In this document: positions 1-8,894 of the stretch, in pieces | Position numbering within the stretch: the stretch's first letter is position 1 | Layout: every line of letters starts with the position of its first letter | Origin: GCA-2705995 sp965661625 | Lineage (GTDB): Bacteria > Bacteroidota > Bacteroidia > Flavobacteriales_G > Salibacteraceae | Assembly (NCBI GenBank): GCA_965661625.1 | Contig: CBFIEM010000009.1 | Coordinates: forward strand, 1 to 64,000 | Reading direction: 5' to 3' | Length of the DNA: 64,000 bases | Notes under the pieces: generated by a model | Database searches by the model: none | Seen by the model: the letters and a program-made list of their open reading frames with translations, nothing else | What the model was told of the DNA's origin: nothing | Made by a program: the position numbers and the translations under genes

Positions 1-385
1 TCACGCAACCGCCATTCTCAGCCTTTACCCTGGCCCGGCGTCCAGCGGGGCCAACGCTTTTCCAGAACCAGCGCTTAATTAGGCTTGAAGCCATAAGAAT
101 GTTTCAAGTGCGTCAGGTCAATAGTTTATTTTCTCCGCATTGAATGCCAGTTTAACTGAGCTCAACGAAAACTTGAGCGTGAGGGGTTGCAGCGATACCC
201 CACAGGGCTGTTTTTAGACCGAGGAGTAAAGCGGAAAACCCGACCGAAGCTAACGAAACGCACGTGTAATAAAAGGTGGAACTGAAAGCTGAGGGCACGC
301 CCAAATGTTAAAGCTGTACGGCGTTTTAATTTGCAAATTGGGAAGAAGTCCGTTTATGTCTTGATTAAATAATTAATTTTGAGTC
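1..385. other. Gene-free leading region
   Basis: No gene can be supported here. The first 80 bases are richer in G and C than the rest of the window. Two short open frames enter from the left edge, ending in stops at 76-78 and near 153-155; either could be the tail of an upstream gene, but both are too short to judge. Bases 175-302 hold a copy of an intergenic repeat listed separately. The remaining bases up to the DUF6660 start are AT-rich and probably carry its promoter. Confidence 0.6.
175..302 (-). repeat. Intergenic repeat, copy A
   Basis: Read on the minus strand it begins GGGCGTGCCC, continues with GGTCGGGTTTTC-CGCT and ACTCCTCG, and ends with GTGGGGTATCGCT and ACCCCTCACGC. The same blocks in the same order occur at 8895-8996 on the plus strand; the spacers between blocks differ in length and sequence. 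I recall similar GGGCGTGCCC...CTCACGC intergenic elements as widespread in Bacteroidota genomes. Their function is not known to me. Confidence 0.8.
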
Positions 386-688
386 ATGCGATTGTTTGCC
401 CTCGTATTTGCTGTTTATACCCTTATGCTAACCGGCTGGAGGTGTGGAGACGTGCATGAAGAACACCATTCCATTGTGGATATGGTTAAACACCATGAGC
501 ATGATGAAGGAGTAAACGATTGTTCGCCACTATGTGTTTGTCAGTGCTGTCACATTGCACTGGATGTGCCTTTATATTGGTCTTCCGCCCCTGTTTTTAA
601 AGATTATTTAGTGCAGCATTACCAACTTAACGAAAAGGAACTGGATTCGCCGGTTTACGATCAGTTCATTCCTCCTCGAATCGTTTAA
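386..688 (+). CDS. DUF6660-like Cys/His-rich small protein
   Basis: A 100-residue protein with a hydrophobic N-terminal segment (residues 1-20), so probably exported or membrane-anchored. Its middle is rich in histidine (HEEHH, KHHEHDE) and is followed by a cysteine cluster C-S-P-L-C-V-C-Q-C-C-H around residues 46-56; both are plausible metal ligands. Small proteins of this kind (DUF6660) are found just upstream of CzcA/CusA pumps in Bacteroidota. It sits 63 bases before the pump gene on the same strand. A metal-buffering or sensing role is inferred from composition and position, not known. Confidence 0.75.
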   Translation: MRLFALVFAVYTLMLTGWRCGDVHEEHHSIVDMVKHHEHDEGVNDCSPLCVCQCCHIALDVPLYWSSAPVFKDYLVQHYQLNEKELDSPVYDQFIPPRIV

Positions 689-751
689 TAAAACCGAAGG
701 GAACGTGCGTTTTGTTCCTACATTTTTTATTTCAAACGATTACTTCATATT

Positions 752-3700
752 ATGATACAACAGGTTATTGCCTTTTCTATAAGGCAGCGTGCTGTAGTAC
801 TTTTACTTACCGCAGCACTAATTATTTCAGGTATTTGGTCTATGCTGAAGGTTCCCATAGATGCGGTTCCAGATATAACCAACAACCAAGTTCAAATTAT
901 TACCCAAGCTCCTAATTTGGGGACTGAAGCCATTGAACAGTTTGTTACTTATCCCGTAGAATTGGGCATGGCAAATTTACCGGGGGTATTGGAAATTCGA
1001 TCGGTATCTCGTTTCGGACTGTCAGTTGTTACGGTTGTTTTTGAAGATTCAATGGGAAGTTACTTACCCCGTCAGCTTGTAAGTGAAAAATTGGTAGCCA
1101 TACGTGGAGAAATTCCGGCAGGCTTTGGAAAGCCGGAAATGGGGCCGATTTCAACAGGACTTGGTGAGGTTTTACAGTACACGATAGCAGTTGATTCGAC
1201 TTATCGGAAGGATTATTCCCTTGCGGATTTACGTACAATACAAGATTGGATTATTCGCAGGCAAATGGCAATGGTGCCAGGAGTAGTTGAAGTGAATGCT
1301 TTTGGAGGAGAGGTAAAACAATACGAGGTTGCAGTAGCCCCCAACCGCTTAAATGCCATAGGGCTTACCATGGGTGATGTGCTGGAAGCTTTAACCACAA
1401 ACAACATTAATACGGGAGGTGCCTACATTCAAAAGAACCATCAGGCTCAGTTCATTCGGGGTGAAGGTTTAATTGCAGATTCTGCAGACCTTGCGATGGT
1501 TCTTGTAGCGAATTTTGGGGGAGTTCCAATAACTATAGGAGATGTTGCTCAAGTAAAGTTGGGAAAAGCGGTGCGCTATGGAGCCCTTACCAAAGATGGA
1601 AATGGAGAAGCCGTTGGCGGAATGATTTTGATGCTGAAGGGAGCTAACTCAAATGATGTAATTAATGCCGTAAATAAACGGCTGAGCTCCATTCAAGCAT
1701 CCTTACCACCTGGGGTGCGCATTGAGCCATTTTTGGATCGGAGTGACTTGATTGAAAGTACAACAGCTACTGTGCGCAACAACTTGATTGAGGGGGCATT
1801 GATTGTGATTTTTGTTTTGGTTGTGTTGCTGGGTAATTGGCGTGGAGGACTAATAGTAGCCTCTACAATTCCGCTAGCCTTGTTATTTGCATTTACCTTA
1901 ATGAATGCATTTGGTGTTTGGGCCAACTTGATGAGCTTGGGAGCTATTGATTTTGGAATTATTGTAGACGGTGCAGTAATCATTGTTGAAGGCACTGTTT
2001 TCGCTTTCCAACGTAAACGAGCTGATGGTGTTGCTTTGAGCAGAGAAGCACGGGAACGCGAAACGAGTTGGGCAGCCGGAAGTATGATGCAATCTGCATT
2101 CTTTGGCCAGCTGATTATCCTTGTAGTCTTTGTACCGTTACTAGCACTTGAAGGCATTGAAGGGAAAATGTTTCAACCCATGGCGCTCACATTTATGTTT
2201 GCCATGTTGGGAGCCATGCTACTTTGTTTGACCTACGTTCCAATGATGTCGGCATGGGTAATTCGTATTCCAGACCAAGAGTCTCAATCGTGGGGAGGGC
2301 GCATTGTTGCAATGCTAGAACGCGCCTATGAGCGCGCCTTGATACCTGCTTTAAAAATGCCAAAGCTAGTTTTAGGGGTGGCGCTGTGCCTTTTGACGTT
2401 AGCTGTAGGACTTTATTCCACGTTAGGAGGAGAGTTTATTCCCCAACTCGATGAGGGTGATGTGGCTTTTCATACCATTTTAAGGCCTGGGAGTTCCTTA
2501 GACGAAACCATTAAAGCGACAACTGAAGCAGAACGCATTGTGTTGATGAATTTCAGTGAGGTAGAACACGTTATGAGTCGTATTGGTGTAGCTGAAGTTC
2601 CTACTGACCCAATGCCTATGGACGTTGCCGATTGCATTGTTACACTCAAGCCTCAATCGGAGTGGGATTCAGGACGGTCAAAAGCGGAGCTCGTAGCTGC
2701 TATGAAAAAGGCTGTTGCAGTAATTCCCGGAGTAAACTTTGAGTTTACTCAGCCCATAGAAATGAGGTTTAACGAACTGCTAACTGGAGTGAGGGAAGAC
2801 GTGGCAATAAAGCTTTTTGGTGATGACCTTGAAACTTTAGCAGAGAAGGCAGCAGAAATTGGTGACCTCATTAAAGGTATACCAGGTGTTGGTGATTGGC
2901 GCGTTGAAGCAACCGATGGACTTCCTCAAATCACTATCCAGCACAACCGCAAGAAACTCGCACAATATGGCGTTTCTGTTCAAGCAGTAAATGACCTAAT
3001 TGAAATGGCATTTGCAGGAAAGTCAGCGGGAATCATTTTTGAAGGCGAGAAACGATTTGAGCTTGTAGTGAGGTTGAAGGAAGAATTGCGCTCCTCGCTA
3101 ACTGATGTAGAATCGTTATTGGTGCCTATCGCAGGTGGAAACCAAGTGCCTTTGGGAGAGCTGGCTACAGTGAGTTATGTTCCGGGTCCAATGCAAATTA
3201 GTAGAGATAATACGAACCGCAGGACCTACGTGGGAATAAATGTTCGCGGAAGGGATGTGAAGTCTATGGTGACAGAGATTCAAGAGGTTCTCGATGAAAA
3301 ACTAACCCTTCCTCCGGGTTACTTTATTCGGTATGGAGGAGCTTTTGAGAACCTGGAACGAGCTACAGCCAAATTGCAAGTAGTTGTTCCTATATCGCTC
3401 GTCCTTATTTTTATCCTCATCTATTTGGCGTTAGGGTCATTTAAACAAGCAGTTATGATTTACCTGGCCATCCCAATGGCAGCCATTGGTGGCGTGTTTT
3501 CACTTTGGTTGAGGGATATGCCATTCAGTATTTCTGCCGGGGTAGGGTTTATTGTTCTATTTGGTGTAGCCGTATTGAACGGACTGGTCTTAATAAGCAG
3601 TTGGAATGAGCTGAAGGACGAAGATGGAACGCTCACGGAGCGCATTCTTAAAGGAGGCAAACGCAGAATTCGACCAATACTTTTAACGGCATTAACCGAT

Positions 3701-5083
3701 ATTTTTGGGTTCCTCCCCATGGCTATGTCTACATCGTCAGGAGCCGAAGTGCAACAGCCGTTGGCAACAGTGGTAATAGGAGGAATGGTAACGGCAACGT
3801 GCTTAACGTTGTTTGTGCTGCCAATTTTGTACCATTGGATTACTCAACGTTCACAGCCTGTTAAACCGGTAGTGTTAACAGTTTCAGTGCTATTTATTGT
3901 AGGAATAGCGTGTGGTCAGTCCACGGTCAATTCGGCTGAAGAAGCCATTCAAATGGCGCAATCCAATAATAGGATGCTCAAGCGGTCTGCCTTGCACAAG
4001 GATTTGGCAAGTGCAGAAAAAATCAGGGCATTCAGTATTCCTAAAACCGCGCTTGCTATTCAGCTGGGAGCGTATAATAGCGCAGAGGAAGATTTTTTGT
4101 GGAGTGTTAACCAGCGGTTAGACTTTCCTACCCTTTATTTAAAGAAACGACAATGGGCAAAAGCACTGGTTGAAGAGCGGGAGTGGAGCTACAAAGTTTC
4201 TGCAAACGAACTGGCATTTATGGTTAGAACAGCTTGGAACAACTTAGCTAGCGCCGAGGCAAAGTATGACTTGATGCTGAAGCGAGACTCACTTTATAAA
4301 GCAGTACTGTCGAGTTATGAAGAGATGGAGCAAGCAGGCCATTCCACAAAGCTTGAGCTCACTGCAGCTTCCCTTCAAGCAATGAAAGCAAAGCAGGCTG
4401 CACGAAAGGCGGAGTCGGCACGAGTCATTGCAGAATCGCAATTGCGCGCATTGCTTCAAGACACGAGCGAGGTGGTGCAGTTTAACACCTCTTTTGAACC
4501 GCTTTTGCTTGCTGAGGAACCTCGGCTAGAAAATAACCCAATACTGGGTATGCACGCACAACAGGTACAGGTTGCTGAGCGTAAAACACAGGTTGCAACC
4601 CAACAATGGCTACCTGGAATTAGTTTGGGCTATACCAATTTGTCTATGGTGGGAATCCCCGTTGATAATGGATCTATAGCACAACGTTCGGATCGGTTTT
4701 CCTTTCTGAGTGCAGGGGTATCAATTCCCTTATTTTTTGGAAATCAACGCGCAGCATCCAAAACTGCACAGGTAGAGCGAGAGCTCGCAATTAACCGAGC
4801 TGAAGAACACGCGCTTAAATTGCGTGAAACCCTCATTCAGGAACAGGCCAGCTATCGTCAGAACCAAGCAGCTGTTGCCGATTATCAGCGCGTTGCATTG
4901 AATCAAGCAGCGCTTCTTGAGGAACAAGCCCAATTGAGCTGGGAGGCTGGATCCATTAATGTGGTCACTTATTTTCAGTTATTGAATGAGTCGCTTTCGG
5001 TGCGTATGGCTTATTTGGATGCAGTTAAAGCTGTGAATACCTCTTATTATTCATTACTACTTATTTCAGGAAATTCGTTATGA
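752..5083 (+). CDS. CzcA/CusA-type RND metal efflux pump fused to a TolC-like channel
   Basis: A 1443-residue fusion. Residues 1-1035 are a heavy-metal RND pump of the inner membrane that exchanges protons for metal cations. The TM4 motif carries D400, D406 and E413, at the spacing of the proton-relay acids of CzcA. Residues from about 1055 to the end are an outer-membrane-factor (TolC-like) domain with long helical, coiled-coil-like segments, joined through a hydrophobic stretch (about 1035-1053) that resembles a retained signal peptide. Ordinary CzcA proteins are about 1040-1060 residues. The fusion is common in Bacteroidota. The stop codon overlaps the adaptor gene start (ATGA). The metal cannot be fixed from sequence; Cu/Ag or Co/Zn/Cd are the options. 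Confidence 0.93.
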   Translation: MIQQVIAFSIRQRAVVLLLTAALIISGIWSMLKVPIDAVPDITNNQVQIITQAPNLGTEAIEQFVTYPVELGMANLPGVLEIRSVSRFGLSVVTVVFEDSMGSYLPRQLVSEKLVAIRGEIPAGFGKPEMGPISTGLGEVLQYTIAVDSTYRKDYSLADLRTIQDWIIRRQMAMVPGVVEVNAFGGEVKQYEVAVAPNRLNAIGLTMGDVLEALTTNNINTGGAYIQKNHQAQFIRGEGLIADSADLAMVLVANFGGVPITIGDVAQVKLGKAVRYGALTKDGNGEAVGGMILMLKGANSNDVINAVNKRLSSIQASLPPGVRIEPFLDRSDLIESTTATVRNNLIEGALIVIFVLVVLLGNWRGGLIVASTIPLALLFAFTLMNAFGVWANLMSLGAIDFGIIVDGAVIIVEGTVFAFQRKRADGVALSREARERETSWAAGSMMQSAFFGQLIILVVFVPLLALEGIEGKMFQPMALTFMFAMLGAMLLCLTYVPMMSAWVIRIPDQESQSWGGRIVAMLERAYERALIPALKMPKLVLGVALCLLTLAVGLYSTLGGEFIPQLDEGDVAFHTILRPGSSLDETIKATTEAERIVLMNFSEVEHVMSRIGVAEVPTDPMPMDVADCIVTLKPQSEWDSGRSKAELVAAMKKAVAVIPGVNFEFTQPIEMRFNELLTGVREDVAIKLFGDDLETLAEKAAEIGDLIKGIPGVGDWRVEATDGLPQITIQHNRKKLAQYGVSVQAVNDLIEMAFAGKSAGIIFEGEKRFELVVRLKEELRSSLTDVESLLVPIAGGNQVPLGELATVSYVPGPMQISRDNTNRRTYVGINVRGRDVKSMVTEIQEVLDEKLTLPPGYFIRYGGAFENLERATAKLQVVVPISLVLIFILIYLALGSFKQAVMIYLAIPMAAIGGVFSLWLRDMPFSISAGVGFIVLFGVAVLNGLVLISSWNELKDEDGTLTERILKGGKRRIRPILLTALTDIFGFLPMAMSTSSGAEVQQPLATVVIGGMVTATCLTLFVLPILYHWITQRSQPVKPVVLTVSVLFIVGIACGQSTVNSAEEAIQMAQSNNRMLKRSALHKDLASAEKIRAFSIPKTALAIQLGAYNSAEEDFLWSVNQRLDFPTLYLKKRQWAKALVEEREWSYKVSANELAFMVRTAWNNLASAEAKYDLMLKRDSLYKAVLSSYEEMEQAGHSTKLELTAASLQAMKAKQAARKAESARVIAESQLRALLQDTSEVVQFNTSFEPLLLAEEPRLENNPILGMHAQQVQVAERKTQVATQQWLPGISLGYTNLSMVGIPVDNGSIAQRSDRFSFLSAGVSIPLFFGNQRAASKTAQVERELAINRAEEHALKLRETLIQEQASYRQNQAAVADYQRVALNQAALLEEQAQLSWEAGSINVVTYFQLLNESLSVRMAYLDAVKAVNTSYYSLLLISGNSL

Positions 5084-6264
5084 AAAGAACATTAATATAT
5101 ATCGTATGTGCATTGCTTACAATTCAATGTGGTCAAAACCATGATGACCATAATCATGCACATGACTTAGAACAAGAGCACAATCATCAGCCGCATGAAA
5201 AAGCAGGTGGAGGATTTGAGTTAACGATTAATCAAGTAGAATACTTGAAATTAAATGTGGGAAACATTGAACAACGGGAATTAGCCGATCCAATACAAGT
5301 TAATGGAACATTAGAGGTGCCTCCTCAAAACAAAGCAAATGTAACAGCACTTGTTCCTGCAAATGTGTCTAAAATACATGTGATCGAGGGTCAGCAGGTC
5401 GAAGCTGGAGACGTGCTGGTTGAGCTCACCCATCCCAACTTAATTGATCTCCAAACAGATTACCAACAGGCATTTCAAACTGAAGTTTTTGCAGCAGCAC
5501 AATTTGAGCGTGCTGGTAAACTCAGAAAGTCTGAAGTGAACTCAGGAGAGGACTACATCCGCGCTAAAATGGACTACGAGCGTGCAAGATCTGCAGCTAG
5601 CGGATTACATCATAAATTGGAGTTGTTGGGGTTAAATCCAACTGAAGTTTCTGCTGGTAAAATTGTTAAGCACGTTCCAATTAGCACTCCGTTTAATGGC
5701 TTTGTTCGAATGGTTCATGTGAATACAGGGCAGTATGTTCTCCCAGAACAAGTATTAGTTGAAGTGGTAAATATGGAACATATGCATGCCGATTTTATGG
5801 TTTTTGAACGCGATATCCATCGTATTCAAGAAGGACAAGAAGTCACTTTTTCTACCACTGCAACTGGTGAAAAGGAGTATTCAGCTGCTATCTATTTGAT
5901 CGGAAAAAACTTTGAACAAGAACCAAAGGCAATCCATATCCATGCTGATCTTTCGGGCAATGCTGAAGGGCTGCTGCCCGGGATGTACGTGTCTGGAGTT
6001 GTTCAGTCAATTGATTCGGCAAACTGGGTGCTTCCCGAAGATGCTGTTGTCGACATAGGAGGTAAAGCCTATGCGTTTGAAGTAGAGCAACATGAAGGGA
6101 GTTGGCATTTCACCCCGATAGCGGTTAAATTGGGTAAAGAAGCTATGGGATTTCGAGAAATTACGTGGGCTGAACAAGATTTGGTAGGGAAAGAATTAGC
6201 GATGAGCCAAGCCTATGCTTTACTCGCAGAATGGAAAAAAGAAGAGGCCGAACACGACCATTGA
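5080..6264 (+). CDS. RND efflux periplasmic adaptor (CzcB/CusB family)
   Basis: A 394-residue membrane-fusion protein linking the pump to its channel. The N-terminus is a lipoprotein signal with the lipobox ending TIQC at residue 17. It is followed by a histidine-rich stretch (residues 20-42) and the protein ends EAEHDH, both likely to bind metal. The centre shows the lipoyl/barrel-sandwich halves (V-I-E-G-Q-Q-V-E-A-G-D and T-P-F-N-G-F-V) flanking a helical hairpin. Start and preceding stop overlap by four bases, so it is translationally coupled to the pump. The substrate metal is unknown; the histidine content fits Zn, Co, Ni or Cu. Confidence 0.92.
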   Translation: MKRTLIYIVCALLTIQCGQNHDDHNHAHDLEQEHNHQPHEKAGGGFELTINQVEYLKLNVGNIEQRELADPIQVNGTLEVPPQNKANVTALVPANVSKIHVIEGQQVEAGDVLVELTHPNLIDLQTDYQQAFQTEVFAAAQFERAGKLRKSEVNSGEDYIRAKMDYERARSAASGLHHKLELLGLNPTEVSAGKIVKHVPISTPFNGFVRMVHVNTGQYVLPEQVLVEVVNMEHMHADFMVFERDIHRIQEGQEVTFSTTATGEKEYSAAIYLIGKNFEQEPKAIHIHADLSGNAEGLLPGMYVSGVVQSIDSANWVLPEDAVVDIGGKAYAFEVEQHEGSWHFTPIAVKLGKEAMGFREITWAEQDLVGKELAMSQAYALLAEWKKEEAEHDH

Positions 6265-6333
6265 ATTTTCATGAGCCAACATTAACCAAACCCCAACATG
6301 TGATAGCAATGAGATTGCTTTATTTTGCAAATT

Positions 6334-6963
6334 ATGAAAGACCTCAGTATAAGTAAACTTCCTTTTGAGCCAGCGTTGATAAGTGAAATGGAATCTATAG
6401 CTGTTTTGAAGGAAGTGCCAGCCGGAAAACTCATCTTAGATATAGGCGACTATATCAAAGGAATGCCCATTGTTCTTGAAGGTGCTATACGTATCATGCG
6501 AGAAGATGAAGAGGGAGATGAGCTATTGCTGTACTACCTCGAAAAAGGAGATACATGCTCCATAACAATGACCTGCTGCATGGGAGATGCAAAGAGTGAA
6601 ATACGAGCGGTTGCGGAAACGGATGTTACGTTGTTAATGATTCCAATGGGCAACATTGATACTTGGACCACCAAATACCGAACCTGGAGGAACTTTGTGT
6701 TTAATAGCTATCATCGTCGCATAAATGAACTGTTGGAAACCATAGATGGTATTGCCTTTGAAAGGATGGACCAGCGTTTAAAAGAGTATTTGACTGAAAA
6801 ATCTCGTGTAACGGGGAAGCGAACGCTAGAGCTTACACATCAAGGAATAGCACAAGAAATGCACACATCGCGTGTAGTTATTTCCAGGCTACTGAAAAAA
6901 ATGGAGCAAGAAGGTTATATTGAGATTAGGCGCAATGCCATTGAGTTGTTAGGGTTGGACTAG
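6334..6963 (+). CDS. Crp/Fnr-family transcription regulator
   Basis: A 209-residue regulator: cyclic-nucleotide-binding-like barrel (about 10-110), long dimer helix (115-150) and winged helix-turn-helix (168-195, L-T-H-Q-G-I-A-Q-E-M then S-R-V-V-I-S-R-L). The start was set at the first ATG rather than a TTG nine bases upstream. It carries C75, C81 and C82 in the beta barrel; it lacks an obvious FNR iron-sulfur cysteine set at the N-terminus. Regulators with this CC motif often neighbour sulfur genes in Bacteroidota, so a thiol or persulfide sensing role is plausible but inferred. The likely target is the YeeE/YedE operon, whose promoter region has a 14-bp palindrome. Confidence 0.9.
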   Translation: MKDLSISKLPFEPALISEMESIAVLKEVPAGKLILDIGDYIKGMPIVLEGAIRIMREDEEGDELLLYYLEKGDTCSITMTCCMGDAKSEIRAVAETDVTLLMIPMGNIDTWTTKYRTWRNFVFNSYHRRINELLETIDGIAFERMDQRLKEYLTEKSRVTGKRTLELTHQGIAQEMHTSRVVISRLLKKMEQEGYIEIRRNAIELLGLD

Positions 6964-7070
6964 TTGTATAGACTTATGTGCACCAGTGCGTTTTTCGCTG
7001 TGTTACTTTTGTAACTAACTTCCACAAAAGCCCCATTTAGTTTTGCCTCCCGTATCAAAAACGTGAAGCA

Positions 7071-7787
7071 ATGTTGAGAATTTTAGGGTTATTGGTGGTT
7101 GGGGTGTTGGTCCTCCGTCCTGTAGCGTACACCCAAAGTGGTGCTCATAACTTGAACATATGGTCAAACGGGTATATTGAAGGAGACATTGGTGAAAAGC
7201 TCGCGGCTAAAGGGCAAATTGCTATCCGACGAGCTGATTTCTTGAACCTCTGGCAGCAATTCATCATTCGGCCATCGATCTATTATCAGGTCACTGAGCA
7301 AAATCGGCTTGGAGTTGGGTACAGTTTTATCCTGCATTACCCGCTAAATAACGGCAATCCACATTTGGAGCACAATGTGTTTCAAGACTTAATAACTACA
7401 AGCAGGTGGAACCACGCTCAGATGTTACATAGATTCCGATTGGAAGAGCGCTTTATAAAATCATCAGTTGCCCAAGAAAGGAATGGACTTCAAACTGGAT
7501 TTAAGCGAAAAAATAGGCTGCGGTATCGTTTGCAAGTTCAAGTGCCCTTCAATCCCAATACAAAAAATCACCATTGGGGCATTTTGGTGTTCAACGAAAT
7601 ATTCCTCAACCTCAATACAGGTATCGTTCCTAAAGCACTTACCCAAAATTGGAGTTTTGCCGGAATGTGGATACAGTTTAACAGCCACTGGAAAGCAGAA
7701 GCGGGCTTTCATCATGCGCATGAACATGTTAACATTAACGATCGCGAAGACAACAGTTGGGAATCGAGTTTAACCTATACGCTCTAG
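7071..7787 (+). CDS. DUF2490 outer-membrane-type protein
   Basis: A 238-residue protein with a signal peptide (cleavage near residue 22, after V-A-Y-T). The rest is made of alternating beta-strand segments with aromatic ends (for example N-R-L-G-V-G-Y-S-F-I and L-R-Y-R-L-Q-V-Q-V-P-F) and ends S-L-T-Y-T-L, typical of an outer-membrane beta-barrel. This pattern fits DUF2490, a family of unknown function common in Bacteroidota. It lies between the Crp/Fnr gene and the YeeE/YedE genes, but I see no proof that it shares their regulation. A TACTTTTG box at 7004-7011 is a likely -7 element. Confidence 0.75.
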   Translation: MLRILGLLVVGVLVLRPVAYTQSGAHNLNIWSNGYIEGDIGEKLAAKGQIAIRRADFLNLWQQFIIRPSIYYQVTEQNRLGVGYSFILHYPLNNGNPHLEHNVFQDLITTSRWNHAQMLHRFRLEERFIKSSVAQERNGLQTGFKRKNRLRYRLQVQVPFNPNTKNHHWGILVFNEIFLNLNTGIVPKALTQNWSFAGMWIQFNSHWKAEAGFHHAHEHVNINDREDNSWESSLTYTL

Positions 7788-7848
7788 GCAATTGTAAAAT
7801 CATTACGTTCATTCGGAAAAAAAGCTGATACACTTCTAATTCAGGAAT

Positions 7849-7862
7849 GTAACCTAGGTTAC
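7849..7862. promoter_or_regulatory. Perfect 14-bp palindrome, candidate Crp/Fnr operator
   Basis: GTAACCTAGGTTAC is identical to its reverse complement. Its centre (7855.5) lies about 41.5 bases upstream of the start point expected from the weak -7 box TTTCTTTG at 7885-7892. That is the classic class II activator position for Crp/Fnr proteins. The adjacent Crp/Fnr gene is the obvious candidate to bind it. Confidence 0.6.
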
Positions 7863-7915
7863 TGATTAACTTGTTTTCACCCACTTTCTTTGTAAACCTA
7901 AAATTAACACGCACT

Positions 7916-8473
7916 ATGAATTGGATTTATGATCCTTGGCCTTGGTATGTATCAGGCCCTATGATTTCACTCGTAATGTTTGCCCTACTATTCATGGGGA
8001 AGAACTTCGGTATGTCAGCAAACCTCAGAACTATGTGCACCATGTGCGGTGCCGGCAATAAGGCAGATTTTTTCGACTTCGACTGGAAAGCACAACGGTG
8101 GAACATTATGGTAGTTATTGGTTCGGTTATTGGCGGCTTCATCGCACAATTTTTACTGAGTGAGGATGCTTCAGTGGCAATTAACCCTGCAACAATTAGT
8201 GATTTGCAGCAATTGGGGTTTGCAGATGCGGGTACCAATTACCTTCCAAATCAACTTTTCAGTTTGGATAGTTTATCAGATCCATTCAATTTGGCCCTGC
8301 TTATTATTGGAGGCGCGCTGGTGGGGTTTGGTGCGCGCTACGCAGGTGGTTGTACATCAGGTCACGCCATCTCTGGCCTCAGTGATTTACAGTGGCCCTC
8401 GCTCATTGCCGTTGTAGGCTTTTTCATTGGCGGCTTAACCATGATTCATGTTGTTTTCCCAATTTTATTTTAA
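7916..8473 (+). CDS. YeeE/YedE-type sulfur-compound transporter, first half
   Basis: A 185-residue membrane protein with about four hydrophobic segments. It contains the family motif G-G-C-T-S-G-H-A-I-S-G near residue 143 and another cysteine pair in M-C-T-M-C-G around residues 38-42. The YeeE/YedE (TsuA) family imports thiosulfate through conserved membrane cysteines. Here the protein is half length and the second half follows one base later. The ATG at 7916 was preferred over a TTG 45 bases upstream because the membrane domain begins there. Likely controlled through the palindrome at 7849-7862. Confidence 0.88.
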   Translation: MNWIYDPWPWYVSGPMISLVMFALLFMGKNFGMSANLRTMCTMCGAGNKADFFDFDWKAQRWNIMVVIGSVIGGFIAQFLLSEDASVAINPATISDLQQLGFADAGTNYLPNQLFSLDSLSDPFNLALLIIGGALVGFGARYAGGCTSGHAISGLSDLQWPSLIAVVGFFIGGLTMIHVVFPILF

Positions 8474-8474
8474 C

Positions 8475-8888
8475 ATGCAGTACCTTTCATATTTAGCAGT
8501 AGGAATCGTTTTTGGCATAACCATGTTCAAGTCAGAGGCTGCCTCATGGTTCAGGATTTATGAAATGTTTCAGTTCGATTCATTTCACATGTATGGCATC
8601 ATCGCATCAGCCATTGCAGTGGGCGTTCTAGGCTTGCAGCTTATTAAACGGTTTAAAGTCAAAAACTTCCATGGTGAACGCATTTATATCAAAGCAAAAA
8701 ATCCGAGTATAAGCAGGTACCTCATCGGCGGAATCACCTTTGGACTGGGATGGGCGCTCGCTGGGGCTTGTCCGGGGCCCATGTTCACGTTAGTAGGTGC
8801 AGGCTTTGTCCCCATTTTAATCGTAATCATAGCAGCAATTGGTGGCACATACCTTTACGGGTTGGTTCGAGATAGGCTTCCTCATTAA
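8475..8888 (+). CDS. YeeE/YedE-type transporter, second half (DUF6691)
   Basis: A 137-residue membrane protein with four predicted segments and the motif G-W-A-L-A-G-A-C-P-G-P near residue 96, the counterpart of the cysteine motif in the first half. Proteins of this size and motif are DUF6691 and always travel with a short YeeE/YedE partner; together they should form one sulfur-compound channel in the inner membrane. The ATG follows the previous stop by one base, so the two are co-translated. The transported form (thiosulfate, sulfide or persulfide) is not shown by the sequence. Confidence 0.87.
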   Translation: MQYLSYLAVGIVFGITMFKSEAASWFRIYEMFQFDSFHMYGIIASAIAVGVLGLQLIKRFKVKNFHGERIYIKAKNPSISRYLIGGITFGLGWALAGACPGPMFTLVGAGFVPILIVIIAAIGGTYLYGLVRDRLPH

Positions 8889-8894
8889 TGCTTT

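Noticed and set aside
1..155. Two open frames entering from the left edge as the 3' end of a gene
   Set aside because: They are only 25 and about 50 codons, overlap each other, and have no recognisable sequence, so neither can be supported.
1693..2157. 154-codon open frame on the minus strand
   Set aside because: It lies antisense to the strongly supported RND pump and has a composition of a shadow frame (many Ser, Thr, Lys, Pro) with no domain.
7002..7015. GTTAC-TTTT-GTAAC inverted repeat upstream of the DUF2490 gene, as a second Crp/Fnr operator
   Set aside because: Its half-sites run in the opposite order to the palindrome at 7849-7862, and it coincides with a perfect -7 box TACTTTTG, which explains the sequence without an operator.
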